In this document: one piece after another, positions 51,071-60,158 of the stretch
How positions within the stretch are numbered: the first letter of the stretch is position 1
How the letters are laid out: every line of letters starts with the position of its first letter
DNA from: Bacteroidota bacterium
GTDB taxonomy: Bacteria > Bacteroidota > Bacteroidia > Palsa-965
Assembly (NCBI GenBank): GCA_020402865.1
Contig: JADBYT010000005.1
Span: forward strand, 47,621 to 111,620
Direction: 5' to 3'
DNA: 64,000 bases
Program-made: the position numbers and the translations under genes
The notes under the pieces: generated by a model
Databases searched by the model: none
What the model was told of the DNA's origin: nothing
What the model saw: the letters and a program-made list of their open reading frames with translations, nothing else

Positions 51071-52447
51071 TTACTGACGTACAAACTTCGACGTGCAAAG
51101 AATAGCACCTTCTTCGCTGCGCACCTGGCAGTAATAAACACCGCTGCTCAGCTGATCGGCAGGAAGTTGCACGAGGTTGCTGTTTACGCCGCCAATAACG
51201 GTTACTTCGCGGCCATTCATATCGTAAATATGTACGCTGGCGTTTTGAACCTGCGCGGGAGCCGTAATCATAAGCTGTGCCTGATCGCCGGCCGGATTAG
51301 GCATTACCTGCACTGACCATTCGGGGCTTGTGCTGAGTATTTCCGACTCGCCGGTGGGGCCTGCACAATACTCCAGAATACCATTCCACACGCGGGGGGT
51401 GAAAAGGCCGCCAAAAGGCCAGGTCATGCCTTTACCTTCTTTAATGGAAAGGTCAGCGTTTGAACTGAATACGGCACCTTCTGTGGTTCCGTCCGTGTAG
51501 TTGAGATCAGCACCGGTGCCGTTTCCTGTGGTGTAAAAAGCAATGGTACTTCCCGCCGGTGCATAAATGTCCATGTCGATGGGAATAAGTGTGGGCTGAT
51601 CGAAGCCGGCAGAGGTAACATACGCGCTGTCGATTAAAATCCAGCCAGCGGGTGAACTTTCAAAGCCTACGTAGCTGCCTGTGCGGTAATAAATATGCCA
51701 CCAGCCGGTGTTATTTACATTGCAGTACATACGACGAAGGGTAAGATCAGCCGCGCCGATGGTTACATCAAACATGTTGCCGTCGTTGCCGTTGTTGCTG
51801 GTGAGCGTGGTGGTATCGCTGAAACAGCTCGGAATGGTGGTTAAATCGCAGTAGTTGATGTTTACGTTGGGAATGCGGGGGGTGAATGTGCCGCCAAAAG
51901 GAAAGTCGATACCGGTGCCTTCTTTGATCTGTATAAAACCGTCCTGGCTAAATACATTACCTACAGACGAGCCGTTGGTGTAGTCCACTGCAAGCGGACC
52001 ATTATCGCCGGTCACATAAAAAGCAATGGTGTTTCCGGCTGTTACCACCTGATTGATGTAAATAGGCAGATGCACAAATCCGCTGGCCGCAAAAGCAACG
52101 TGCGCCGAATCGAGGAAGGTCCATGCGCCGCTGTTCGCTTCGCTGCCCACATGTGTACCTGATTTATAGAAAATGGCCATATTGCCGGTGCCGCTGCCAT
52201 CTAACGCTACATCAATGTAGGTAATGCGCACATTCTGCACTGCCGTTACGTCGAACATGATACCATCGTTGCCATTGCCAGCGGCAAGCGTGGTGCCGGT
52301 AGTATCACAACTGAAAATTGCAGTCTGAATGCTGTTGTTCTGGCTGGTGGCTGGCTGCGATGCGGCGTGCAGACGACCGTCGTCGGTTTGTTGTGCTGAA
52401 AGACTTACTCCGGCAAAAAGAGCAAGCAGGGTGTAGATTTTTTTCAT
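51071..52447 (-). CDS. T9SS-exported protein with tandem domains
   Basis: A 458-residue secreted protein. The signal ends GVSLSAQQ. Two tandem copies of a beta-rich domain of about 160 residues follow; the first starts with GNGNDGIMFDVTAVQN and the second with NNGNDGNMFDVTIGAA. Each ends in an IKEG-x-G segment (GTGIDFPFGGTFTPRIPN and GKGMTWPFGGLFTPRVWN). The C-terminus is a T9SS sorting domain (VMPNPAGDQAQLMI). Likely a surface-exposed binding protein; the ligand is unknown. Its own promoter lies in the upstream gap to the epimerase gene, which shows nothing else recognisable. Confidence 0.85.
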   Translation of the reverse strand: MKKIYTLLALFAGVSLSAQQTDDGRLHAASQPATSQNNSIQTAIFSCDTTGTTLAAGNGNDGIMFDVTAVQNVRITYIDVALDGSGTGNMAIFYKSGTHVGSEANSGAWTFLDSAHVAFAASGFVHLPIYINQVVTAGNTIAFYVTGDNGPLAVDYTNGSSVGNVFSQDGFIQIKEGTGIDFPFGGTFTPRIPNVNINYCDLTTIPSCFSDTTTLTSNNGNDGNMFDVTIGAADLTLRRMYCNVNNTGWWHIYYRTGSYVGFESSPAGWILIDSAYVTSAGFDQPTLIPIDMDIYAPAGSTIAFYTTGNGTGADLNYTDGTTEGAVFSSNADLSIKEGKGMTWPFGGLFTPRVWNGILEYCAGPTGESEILSTSPEWSVQVMPNPAGDQAQLMITAPAQVQNASVHIYDMNGREVTVIGGVNSNLVQLPADQLSSGVYYCQVRSEEGAILCTSKFVRQ

Positions 52448-52559
52448 GGTTTTGATTTAGGGTAATCGTTTAGCTGCAAATTTAGCCCAATCTAATGGTC
52501 TGCCCAGATAAAACTTTCGTTCAGGCAGCTATCAATACCATTATTTTGTGATAATTTTT

Positions 52560-52961
52560 TTATTCTCTTTCCTGACAAAGTTCAATAAGTACACCGTTTG
52601 TGCCTTTGGGGTGCAGGAAACAAACCCACTTGTTATCAGCGCCCGGTTTAGGTTCTTCGTTCAGCAACTGAAAGCCTTCGGCCTGCAGGCGTCGCATTTC
52701 GGCGCGGATATCATCAACGGCAAAAGCGATGTGGTGAATACCTTCGCCTTTTTTTTCGATAAATTTTGCAATCGGACTGTCGGCACGTGTCGCTTCAAGG
52801 AGCTCGATTTTACTTTCGCCCATCTGAAAAAACGAAGTCGTTACACCTTCTGTTTCTACACTTTCGTGTTTGTAGGGCGCAGCGCCAAAGAGGCGTTGAA
52901 AGAGGTTGTCGGATTCGGCAAGACTCTTTACGGCAATTCCGATATGTTCAATTTTGTTCAT
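52560..52961 (-). CDS. mce: Methylmalonyl-CoA epimerase
   Basis: A 133-residue enzyme of the vicinal oxygen chelate superfamily that interconverts (R)- and (S)-methylmalonyl-CoA in the propionate/succinate pathway. Metal site and fold motifs: KIEHIGIAVKSLAESDNLF at the start, GIHHIAFAVDDI in the middle (His ligand) and GVLIELCQE at the end (Glu ligand). Full length for the family. Single gene; an upstream terminator at 52977-53010 separates it from the next minus-strand gene. Confidence 0.96.
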   Translation of the reverse strand: MNKIEHIGIAVKSLAESDNLFQRLFGAAPYKHESVETEGVTTSFFQMGESKIELLEATRADSPIAKFIEKKGEGIHHIAFAVDDIRAEMRRLQAEGFQLLNEEPKPGADNKWVCFLHPKGTNGVLIELCQERE

Positions 52962-52976
52962 GGCTTGTGTGATATG

Positions 52977-53010
52977 TAAAACGCCTTCCCGGTTTGCGGA
53001 AAGGCGTTTT
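52977..53010 (-). terminator. Intrinsic terminator upstream of mce
   Basis: Arms AAAACGCCTT (52978-52987) and AAGGCGTTTT (53001-53010) flank a loop; this terminates the minus-strand gene at 53033. Confidence 0.85.
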
Positions 53011-53032
53011 GTAGATGTGTTGTGACACCGAA

Positions 53033-53830
53033 TTATTTCTTGAAGAACTGGCCTTGTTTGTTGTCGTAATTCAGGAAGTAACCTCCTTTGGGAAGTGAGG
53101 AAACATCAATCTTGCTGCCAAAACCTTTCTTCACAATAACACCGTACTGATCGAAAATTTCGTACATGGTTTCGCCACCATCAAATACAATTTCCTTATC
53201 GGTTTTGGTGGGATAGAATGTGATCTCCTTGCGGGTTGACATGAAGGTAACCGACTTGGAAATACGGGGCTGATTGGTGTAGTCAACCTGCTTAACGCGG
53301 AATTTGTTTTCGCCTGAGTGGGGGGTTACTTTAAAGGTATAGGTATTGTTGCCGGGGGTTCCCACGCCGTCAATCTCACCAATTTTTACCCATTTGTTCC
53401 AGCGATACTGTTCAACCACAAAAGTAAGTTTCCCCTGTTCGCCTTTGGTTACCCATTTCAGCACTTCGTCTGAGGTTACCTGCATGTCCACAATCTCATA
53501 CGTACTTTTTGAGCGGAGGACTTCAGGATTGAGTACTTTGGGTTTACAGTCGTCTTTATGGAAAATTTTAATGGAAACTGCATCGCCGGGTTTGAGACTG
53601 TGGTTACGCAGATCTATTTCAAAAGCGTTAGAGCCGATTTCGTCTGTAGTTACATTATCGTTTACACGCACTTCATACACGCAAAAACCAACGCCATTGC
53701 TGGCAAACGGGTTTTGTACATAAACATTTTTGCCCTGATAGGTACCTTCAAGCAGGATCATGGCCTGACTATAGCCTGTAAGGCTCATCAGGAAGACGAA
53801 GCAAAGGGCAAGCAGTACACGGGTTTTCAT
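53033..53830 (-). CDS. Secreted protein with divergent T9SS-type C-terminus
   Basis: A 265-residue protein from the ATG at 53830. The signal ends LTGYSQ. A central beta-rich region contains LRNHSLKPGDAVSIKIFHKD and a domain starting WVTKGEQGKLTFVVEQYRW (about 125-200), a pattern common in Bacteroidota secreted proteins. The end (DKEIVFDGGETMYEIFDQYG through YFLNYDNKQGQFFKK) resembles a T9SS sorting domain, though the PNP-like opening is altered to PTKTDK. Single gene. Function unknown. Confidence 0.75.
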   Translation of the reverse strand: MKTRVLLALCFVFLMSLTGYSQAMILLEGTYQGKNVYVQNPFASNGVGFCVYEVRVNDNVTTDEIGSNAFEIDLRNHSLKPGDAVSIKIFHKDDCKPKVLNPEVLRSKSTYEIVDMQVTSDEVLKWVTKGEQGKLTFVVEQYRWNKWVKIGEIDGVGTPGNNTYTFKVTPHSGENKFRVKQVDYTNQPRISKSVTFMSTRKEITFYPTKTDKEIVFDGGETMYEIFDQYGVIVKKGFGSKIDVSSLPKGGYFLNYDNKQGQFFKK

Positions 53831-54300
53831 TGCAGCAACAGCCATAATGCAGGGGGCTCAGCTTTTCAGGTATTGGTGGGCAATATTACTACGTTATGGC
53901 ACAACTTCAAAATAAAACCCGAATATTTTTAGACAAACCCTAATATTTCTTCGTCACGTATATCCGCAAAAACCCTGATTTTTGCTTTTTTAAGCCAGAA
54001 TGCCTCTGCAAACTCAAATGCTGACCTTGTTTAAAGGCAAGATGTATCTGGCACGGAATGAGGCCGAAACAAAAACTTCTTGCAAAAATTATCCGCGATG
54101 AAGCCGAATTCCTATCTTTCGACCTGGAATCCAAAGGGAATTAAAAAATATCCGGTTTTGCGGGTTTCGTTGCGTTTTCATCCATTACCTGACCTTTTTC
54201 TTGACAGGGTATGGTGTTTAAGGCATACGGCCCGGAAAATATCTGGTACCAGCCTCCCTTAGATTCCATATTGACCTGTTAAACTGCTACTTATTTACCT
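53831..54300. other. Intergenic region between divergent genes, no confident gene
   Basis: This 470-bp gap contains no long frame with coding character. Two tiny plus-strand frames overlap it: ATG 54000 (33 residues, MPLQTQMLTLFKGKMYLARN start) and ATG 54058 (28 residues, MRPKQKLLAKIIRDEAEFLS start). Neither has visible start-site support. The right part (54200-54300) probably carries the promoter of the peptide-binding lipoprotein, but no clean consensus was found. Nothing else recognised. Confidence 0.4.
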
Positions 54301-56088
54301 ATGAGATCTTTCTTATGGTTGGCAACTGTTGCCGTGTTTGCCGTATCGTGTTCCGGCGATTCCTCGTCCAAAAAAACAACCGAGGCCAAAGGCGGCCGGT
54401 TTTATGGTGGCGTGCTTCGCTTTAATGAAAACGAGAAAGTTCAGACACTTTTCCCTACTTTTATAACTGATCTGGCCTCTTCGCATGTGGCACAGCAGAT
54501 ATATGAAGGTCTGGTGGCCTTCGACCCGTTTACACTTAAAGTAATTCCTGCTGTTGCTGAAAAATGGGAAACCGATACCAGTGGCACACTTTATACCTTT
54601 CACCTGAGAAAAGGTGTAAAGTTTCATGACGATGCCTGTTTTCCAGAAGGGAAAGGGCGCGAACTGACAGCCGAAGATGTGCGCTACTCGTTTGAGTTGC
54701 TATGCACGAATTCGCCGCTTAACAAAAACTACAGCAGTATATTTAAAGGATTGCTTGAAGGCGCCGACGAATATTACAACGCTGGCAGCTCGGCCAAACC
54801 CGGAAGCCTCAGTGGTATTAAGGTGGTTGATCCGAATACGTTACAGATCAAACTTGTGCGCTCTGACATTTCGTTTCTTCAGGTGCTCGCCTATTCGGCT
54901 ATGTGCGCCATTATTCCGAAAGAAGCCGTTGAAAAATACGGGGCGAAAGCTCACGTGGGATGCGGCGCATTTATTCTCACTGAAATTTCGTCAGACTCAT
55001 CAGCCATTACGCTTGTTCGCAACCCCGATTACTTTAAAACCGACAAGCACGGCAACAAACTTCCGTTTCTCGACACAATCAGTATTACTTACGTAAACAA
55101 CAAAGGCTCTGAGCTGACATTTTTCCGCGAAGACAAACTTGATTTTGTATGGGGCCTGAATGCTGATGCGGTAAAATCATTTGTACCGCAGGTAATAAAC
55201 GAGTTTAAAGACAAGTACTACCTGGGGCATACGGCCGAAATGGCTTCCCAGTATTATGAATTCAACACCACCCGCCCGCCGTTTAATGACCGCAAGGTGC
55301 GTATGGCTTTTAATTATGCGGTAAACCGCAACCGGATTATCGAAGATGTGCTTGGTGGCGAAGCTTACGGCCCCGGCATTAACGGCATTTGTCCGCCCGA
55401 AATTCCCGGCTACAAAGCCTCTGAAATAAAGGGTTATGATTACAACCCCGAGCTGGCACGCAAGCTGCTGGCCGAAGCGGGTTATCCGGGCGGTAAAAAT
55501 TTCCCTACCGTGCGTCTTGTAATAAACAGTGGCGGGGCACGAAACACCAACGTGGCTTCTGAAATTCAGAACCAGCTGCGCGAAGTGCTCAACGTGAATA
55601 TTGAAATCAACAACGTGTCGTTTGAGCAAAAACGCCTCGACGAGGATTATGCCCGCAGCGAAATGTTCCGCGATGGCTGGACGGCTGATTATCCTTCGCC
55701 CAAATCATTCCTGCTCATGTATTACGGCGCTGATGTGCCCGACAGTCTTTCCAAGCCGTCGTTCCCGAACTCTTCACGCTACCGCAATCCTGAGTACGAC
55801 AAACTTTATGAGAGCGCCTGCAAGGCCAAAACGCTTGAAGAGTCAAACAAATACTTCCTGCAGGCCGAACAGCTTATGATAAATGATGCACCTGTGATGG
55901 TGCTCTGGTACGACGAAAACTACCTGCTTTTGCAGAATTATGTAAAGAACTTCTCGCAGAATGCGCTGCGTATGTTTAACTTCTCGGAAGTGTATCTCGA
56001 TCACACACCGAAAAAGAACGAAGGTAAAGGCAACGACAAAAAGGCCGGATCCGGAGAAGCTAAAACAGAAGAGCAGGAAAAAAAATAA
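54301..56088 (+). CDS. Peptide/nickel ABC transporter substrate-binding lipoprotein (SBP_bac_5)
   Basis: A 595-residue lipoprotein of the DppA/OppA family. The signal ends FAVSCSGD (modified Cys 17). The family pattern LVAFDPFTLKVIPAVAEKWE, then LYTFHLRKGVKFHDDACFPE and AFNYAVNRNRIIEDV, runs through the length. The C-terminal tail is extended, charged and Lys/Glu-rich (KKNEGKGNDKKAGSG), which is unusual. It binds peptides at the outer side of the inner membrane for import; the permease and ATPase genes are not adjacent, so it may work with a distant transporter or act as an orphan. Confidence 0.93.
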   Translation: MRSFLWLATVAVFAVSCSGDSSSKKTTEAKGGRFYGGVLRFNENEKVQTLFPTFITDLASSHVAQQIYEGLVAFDPFTLKVIPAVAEKWETDTSGTLYTFHLRKGVKFHDDACFPEGKGRELTAEDVRYSFELLCTNSPLNKNYSSIFKGLLEGADEYYNAGSSAKPGSLSGIKVVDPNTLQIKLVRSDISFLQVLAYSAMCAIIPKEAVEKYGAKAHVGCGAFILTEISSDSSAITLVRNPDYFKTDKHGNKLPFLDTISITYVNNKGSELTFFREDKLDFVWGLNADAVKSFVPQVINEFKDKYYLGHTAEMASQYYEFNTTRPPFNDRKVRMAFNYAVNRNRIIEDVLGGEAYGPGINGICPPEIPGYKASEIKGYDYNPELARKLLAEAGYPGGKNFPTVRLVINSGGARNTNVASEIQNQLREVLNVNIEINNVSFEQKRLDEDYARSEMFRDGWTADYPSPKSFLLMYYGADVPDSLSKPSFPNSSRYRNPEYDKLYESACKAKTLEESNKYFLQAEQLMINDAPVMVLWYDENYLLLQNYVKNFSQNALRMFNFSEVYLDHTPKKNEGKGNDKKAGSGEAKTEEQEKK

Positions 56089-56098
56089 TGCCGCTCAC

Positions 56099-56136
56099 AA
56101 AAAGCCCCGCTTTGGTTCAACCATGGCGGGGTTTTT
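56099..56136 (+). terminator. Intrinsic terminator
   Basis: The stem CCCCGC (56105-56110) / GCGGGG (56126-56131) with inner TGGTT/AACCA pairing is followed by TTTTTG. Confidence 0.82.
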
Positions 56137-56177
56137 GCTAATAAGGGGCGTTCCAAAATCCACCTAATTCATTTGCA

Positions 56178-57875
56178 ATGAAAAATTTGTTTCTCCTCTT
56201 GTTGTTTTTTCCTCTGGCCGCTTTGGCCGCTGAGAACGAGCAACGAATAGAGTCCGATGTAAAATCGGCTATTGTTTACCTCAACGGAGCGGAGCTGATG
56301 CATACCAAACAGGTAACGCTGCAACCCGGCCGCAACGAACTGAAATTTGTAGGACTTTCATCGTACCTCATTCCGAAAAGCATCCAGTTTACGGCTTCGG
56401 GCACAGTATCGTTGCTTGCAATCAGCAATCGTATTGACTATCTGTTTGGTCAGATTAAGAGCGATGCGCGTGTACGCCAGCTCAGCGATTCGCTGGATAT
56501 GATGAATGACCAGTATGCCATGATCGGCGGGCAGATTGATGCGTTTACCAAAGAGAAACAACTGCTTGACGCCAACCAGCGCATGAGCGGAACCGAAAAA
56601 GGTATTTCGGCTGCTGAGCTGAAGCTGAGCGCCGATTTTTACCGCAGCCGTATTACCGAAATCAATACGGAGATCATCAAGCTGCAGCGCCGGCAAAACC
56701 GCATCAGCGAAACCACCGCGCGCCTGAGTGCACAGCTTAACCGCGAAAATTCAAACCAAAATCCGCCCATGGCCGAAGTAACCGTGCTGGTGAATGTAAC
56801 GGGCGGTGTAAAAATTGTATCGGACATTACGCTGCGCTATGTGGTTAGTAATGCCGGCTGGGCACCCAGCTATGATCTGGTGGCCGAAGATGTGGGCAAA
56901 CCGATTGACCTGAAGTACCGCGCAAAAGTGTTTAACCGCACCGACGTGGCCTGGAAAGATATAAAGCTCCGCCTCTCTACCGGCGACCCGATGAAAAGTG
57001 CTGTAGCTCCGCAGCCCGAACGCTGGGTGCTCAATTTCCAGAGCAACGACACGTACTATGGCCGTACACAAGGCTATTACAACAATGTGCCCCAGCAGCA
57101 AAGCCTCGAAAGCCAGGCGCTGCGCAACAGTGCTCCCGCTGCGGCTCCCATGGCCGGTGCATACGAATTGGACGAACAGGTGGTGCAAAAGAAAGAAGTA
57201 CAAGCCGCACCGCAGTTCGAAGAGATTCAGATCTCCGAACTCAGCGCAGAGTTCGACATCAAATCGGCCTATGATGTGCCTGCCGACGGACAGCCCTACA
57301 TTGTGGATGTAACCAGCTACAACCTCAACGCCAGCTTCCAGTACCGCGCCGTACCCAAACTCGACCGCGATGCATTTCTTATGGCGCGCATTACCGGCTG
57401 GGAAGAGCTTGACCTTGTGGAAGGCCCGGCCAATGTGTATTTCGGCGGCACCTATGTGGGGCAGTCATACATTTATACCCGCAGCACAAACGACACACTC
57501 GACCTTTCTTTTGGCCGCGACCAGAAGCTGCTTGTTACGCGCAACAAGCTCAAGGAAATGAATTCGGAAAAACCTTCAGGCACCACCAAAAAGGAAAGCT
57601 ACTCGTATGAAATTACGGTAAAGAATACACGAAAAGCAGCCGTTAATGTAGAAATCATCGATCAGATTCCGGTTTCGCAGGATGCCGAAATTATTGTGGA
57701 AACCCAAACCATGACCGGCGGTGTACTTGATCCGGCCACAGGCCTGATTACCTGGAAACTCACTATTCCGCCAGGCGAATCGGTGAAAGTGGTACTTTCC
57801 TATTCTGTAAAATATCCGAAAAACAAAACACTTAACACCCGCAACTACAAACGCGCCTCCCGCGCCAAGTTGTAA
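56178..57875 (+). CDS. DUF4139/mucoidy-inhibitor MuiA-type secreted protein
   Basis: A 565-residue secreted protein with the signal ending LAALAAENE. The N-terminal DUF4140 part starts VKSAIVYLNGAELMHTKQVT, a coiled-coil helical segment (ISETTARLSAQLNREN and before) follows at about 95-190, and the DUF4139 part starts with RYVVSNAGWAPSYDLVAEDV at about 223. Its C-terminal end GESVKVVLSYSVKYPKNKTL is typical. Family members are linked to envelope and mucoidy phenotypes in other bacteria; the biochemical role is unknown. A perfect-stem terminator follows the gene. Confidence 0.88.
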   Translation: MKNLFLLLLFFPLAALAAENEQRIESDVKSAIVYLNGAELMHTKQVTLQPGRNELKFVGLSSYLIPKSIQFTASGTVSLLAISNRIDYLFGQIKSDARVRQLSDSLDMMNDQYAMIGGQIDAFTKEKQLLDANQRMSGTEKGISAAELKLSADFYRSRITEINTEIIKLQRRQNRISETTARLSAQLNRENSNQNPPMAEVTVLVNVTGGVKIVSDITLRYVVSNAGWAPSYDLVAEDVGKPIDLKYRAKVFNRTDVAWKDIKLRLSTGDPMKSAVAPQPERWVLNFQSNDTYYGRTQGYYNNVPQQQSLESQALRNSAPAAAPMAGAYELDEQVVQKKEVQAAPQFEEIQISELSAEFDIKSAYDVPADGQPYIVDVTSYNLNASFQYRAVPKLDRDAFLMARITGWEELDLVEGPANVYFGGTYVGQSYIYTRSTNDTLDLSFGRDQKLLVTRNKLKEMNSEKPSGTTKKESYSYEITVKNTRKAAVNVEIIDQIPVSQDAEIIVETQTMTGGVLDPATGLITWKLTIPPGESVKVVLSYSVKYPKNKTLNTRNYKRASRAKL

Positions 57876-57893
57876 TGTGTTTCCAGGCATTTG

Positions 57894-57925
57894 ATCGGGG
57901 CCGGAGAAAATTCTCCGGCCCCGAT
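57894..57925 (+). terminator. Hairpin terminator
   Basis: A perfect 15-bp inverted repeat (57894-57908 and 57911-57925) with a 2-base loop lies 19 bp after the DUF4139 stop; the T-run is weak, so efficiency is uncertain. Confidence 0.75.
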
Positions 57926-58014
57926 TCATTATTACCCCCACAATCTTTTATATGGGAATGTCGTTCGGCCTGCATACATGTATGTGAAAACACCCCGGCT
58001 TTGTATCTTGCAGC

Positions 58015-58995
58015 GTGATTAACCTCTACCGCATACTCGGCGTTTCGGAATATGCCAATGATCAGCAGATCAGACAGGCCTACCGCACGCTGGCCAAGCG
58101 TTATCATCCCGACCTGAATCCGGGCGATGCGCGTGCGGCCGAGAAATTCAAAGAGGTGGCTTCGGCCTACGAAGTGCTTTCCGACCCGATTTTGCGCAGC
58201 AATTATGACAAAAAGCGTTTGCGCGAATCGCTTTACTCGCCCGGCCCTTTCTTTGCCGCTTCCGATAATCAGAAAAACAAAACACAAACTGCCACCGACC
58301 GACGAGCAAAATACTCGGAAGCCACCTGGGAGTGGGCTGAAACGAAGCGAAAACGCCGGTTGCTTGAACACTTTACACGCCGCCGCAAAATATTTGTGGC
58401 CATGGTTATCACCTTTGTGCTGTTTATTACCGCTGCATTTTGGTTTGATAACTGGGTACAGGAACAGCGTAAGGAATTTGCGGCCGAACGCGAACTTGAA
58501 CGCTATGAACAGCTCAACGCTACAGATGGCCCAAAGGGTAACCGTTCTATAGTAAATTTCGACTCTCCTTTCGACAAGCTCTTTGGCCCGGGGGTGTACG
58601 ACGATTTTTCGCCACACAGCATTATGGTGCTTAGTCCGCCACAGCCAACGGTAATTTGCCTTGTAGAAGAGCGTCCGCCGTGGCGCACCATTCGCAACGA
58701 ATACCTGGAGGCAAACAGCTGGATTGTATTGCGGGATATTCCGGCTGGTACATATTTTTTTAAAATCAACACCGGCTTTCGCTGGAACACACAAAGCCGA
58801 AACGGGGTTGGCGGATTTACAAAAGACGATTCGTTTTACATTTCCGCCGAACCCTCAGTTAAACTTTATTCTCCCGCCGGCACAAGCATTCCCGTTGCCG
58901 ACACACTTTCGCTCAACCCGTTGCATCATCATTTCACCCCCATAAAACCTGACGTGTTTTTTGCCCGCGAACTCACACGCGATCCCCGCAAATAA
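58015..58995 (+). CDS. Membrane-anchored J-domain protein
   Basis: A 326-residue protein starting at a GTG. The J domain at about 2-65 has the HPD signature at 31-33 (RYHPDLNPGD). A basic linker and one transmembrane helix at about 126-144 (FVAMVITFVLFITAAFWF) follow, and then a periplasmic domain of about 180 residues with beta-strand character (NSWIVLRDIPAGTYFFKINT). J domains stimulate Hsp70/DnaK ATPase. An anchored co-chaperone with an unknown periplasmic domain is not a typical DnaJ. It is followed by the TetR gene with 25 bp between. Confidence 0.85.
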   Translation: MINLYRILGVSEYANDQQIRQAYRTLAKRYHPDLNPGDARAAEKFKEVASAYEVLSDPILRSNYDKKRLRESLYSPGPFFAASDNQKNKTQTATDRRAKYSEATWEWAETKRKRRLLEHFTRRRKIFVAMVITFVLFITAAFWFDNWVQEQRKEFAAERELERYEQLNATDGPKGNRSIVNFDSPFDKLFGPGVYDDFSPHSIMVLSPPQPTVICLVEERPPWRTIRNEYLEANSWIVLRDIPAGTYFFKINTGFRWNTQSRNGVGGFTKDDSFYISAEPSVKLYSPAGTSIPVADTLSLNPLHHHFTPIKPDVFFARELTRDPRK

Positions 58996-59020
58996 ACCCT
59001 GCTTATATCTCCTGCCTGTT

Positions 59021-59566
59021 ATGAAAGAATCGCAACAAATATGGATTACCGCAGGTTATGAATTGTTTGCACTGCACGGAGAACCGGGGCTGAAAGTGGA
59101 AACACTTGCGAAAAAGGCAGGCATCAGCAAATCATCATTCTATCATCATTTTGCCGGCACGGAAATTTTTCTCGAAACCCTGCTCGCCTATCATCTTGTG
59201 CAGGTAAAAATTCTTGCCGGAAAAGAAAATGCGGTCCTGAAAATAGATCCTGAACTCATTCACATCCTCATCGAACATAAAACGGATCTGCTGTTCAACC
59301 GTCAGCTCCGCTTTCACAGCAACAACAATACGTATAAAAGCACACTCGAAAAATCGAACCGCATTATCGGAAAAGATTTTGTGCATGTCTGGAAAAACGA
59401 TCTGCAACTAAGTCTGAGTGTGGATCAGCTACTTGGAATTTTTGAGCTTGCCCTTGAAAATTTTTTCCTTCAGATTAATCCTGAAAACATAAACTACCCC
59501 TGGCTCTCGAACTATTTTGCGGAGCTGAAAGTGATTTCCCGAAAGCTTGATGCAGGCGCTTGCTGA
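59021..59566 (+). CDS. TetR-family transcriptional regulator
   Basis: A 181-residue repressor-type protein. The N-terminal helix-turn-helix reads LFALHGEPGLKVETLAKKAG with ISKSSFYHHFAG. The C-terminal ligand-binding helical domain contains ELIHILIEHKTDLLFNRQLR. No ligand is evident. The start is the ATG at 59021; the frame upstream to 58961 overlaps the J-domain gene and lacks coding character. It may control itself or the membrane protein gene at 59654. Confidence 0.9.
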   Translation: MKESQQIWITAGYELFALHGEPGLKVETLAKKAGISKSSFYHHFAGTEIFLETLLAYHLVQVKILAGKENAVLKIDPELIHILIEHKTDLLFNRQLRFHSNNNTYKSTLEKSNRIIGKDFVHVWKNDLQLSLSVDQLLGIFELALENFFLQINPENINYPWLSNYFAELKVISRKLDAGAC

Positions 59567-59653
59567 GCGTATTTCAGCGAATTGTACGCCACCGTACAAC
59601 CCGGCCCGATAATTAAGTAAACTTTTGTGTCCTCATCAATACTTACAACCTGT

Positions 59654-60085
59654 ATGACACAACAGTTTCACAAATTCTGGTTACTCATAAGCGCCTTTGT
59701 GGTGGCTTCGTTTGCGCCTGTATTTTTTCTGGGTACAATGGCTGAAACTTCGGAGCCCGCCCGCTTTACACTCGATTTTTTGAGTCACCCGATTGATGGT
59801 GTGCAGCGTTATGACGCACCCACCACACGTTTTCTGAGTGCGCTAACCGGCGGTTTTTTACTGGGTTGGGGTGCCACCATCTGGTTTTTGCGGAAATGGG
59901 TTTACGACAAAGCTCCCGACGAGGTAAGAAAAGCAGTGGTGGCGGGCATTTGCGCCTGGTTTGTGCTCGACAGTTCGGGCTCTGCGGCTTCGGGCAATTT
60001 GTCGAATGTGCTTTACAATGTGGTTGTGCTGCTGCTGGCGGTGGGGCCGCTTTGGGTGAAAGCAAAGGAGCCCGCCACGGTATAA
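59654..60085 (+). CDS. Small four-helix membrane protein
   Basis: A 143-residue membrane protein from the ATG at 59654, with four predicted helices: LLISAFVVASFAPVFFLG, FLSALTGGFLLGWGATIWFL, VVAGICAWFVLDSSGSAA and VLYNVVVLLLAVGPLWV. Charged loop residues (KWVYDKAPDEVRK) separate helices 2 and 3. No known family was recognised. It follows the TetR gene by about 88 bp, so control by that regulator is possible. Confidence 0.7.
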   Translation: MTQQFHKFWLLISAFVVASFAPVFFLGTMAETSEPARFTLDFLSHPIDGVQRYDAPTTRFLSALTGGFLLGWGATIWFLRKWVYDKAPDEVRKAVVAGICAWFVLDSSGSAASGNLSNVLYNVVVLLLAVGPLWVKAKEPATV

Positions 60086-60122
60086 TTCCGGCTGTTGCCT
60101 GTATGCTAAAGATTAACGAAAT

Positions 60123-60153
60123 ATTGCGGCTTCGCTAAGTCTTCGTATTTTTG
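60123..60153 (+). promoter_or_regulatory. Predicted promoter of the cyanophycinase gene
   Basis: ATTG at 60123-60126, a 19-bp spacer and TATTTTTG at 60146-60153 match the Bacteroidota promoter consensus. The start codon at 60159 is only 5 bp after the -7 box, so the leader is very short. Confidence 0.68.
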
Positions 60154-60158
60154 CAGGC

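Noticed and set aside
54000..54144. Two overlapping plus-strand frames of 33 and 28 residues
   Set aside because: They compete for the same bases and lack start-site or family support; neither can be called a gene.
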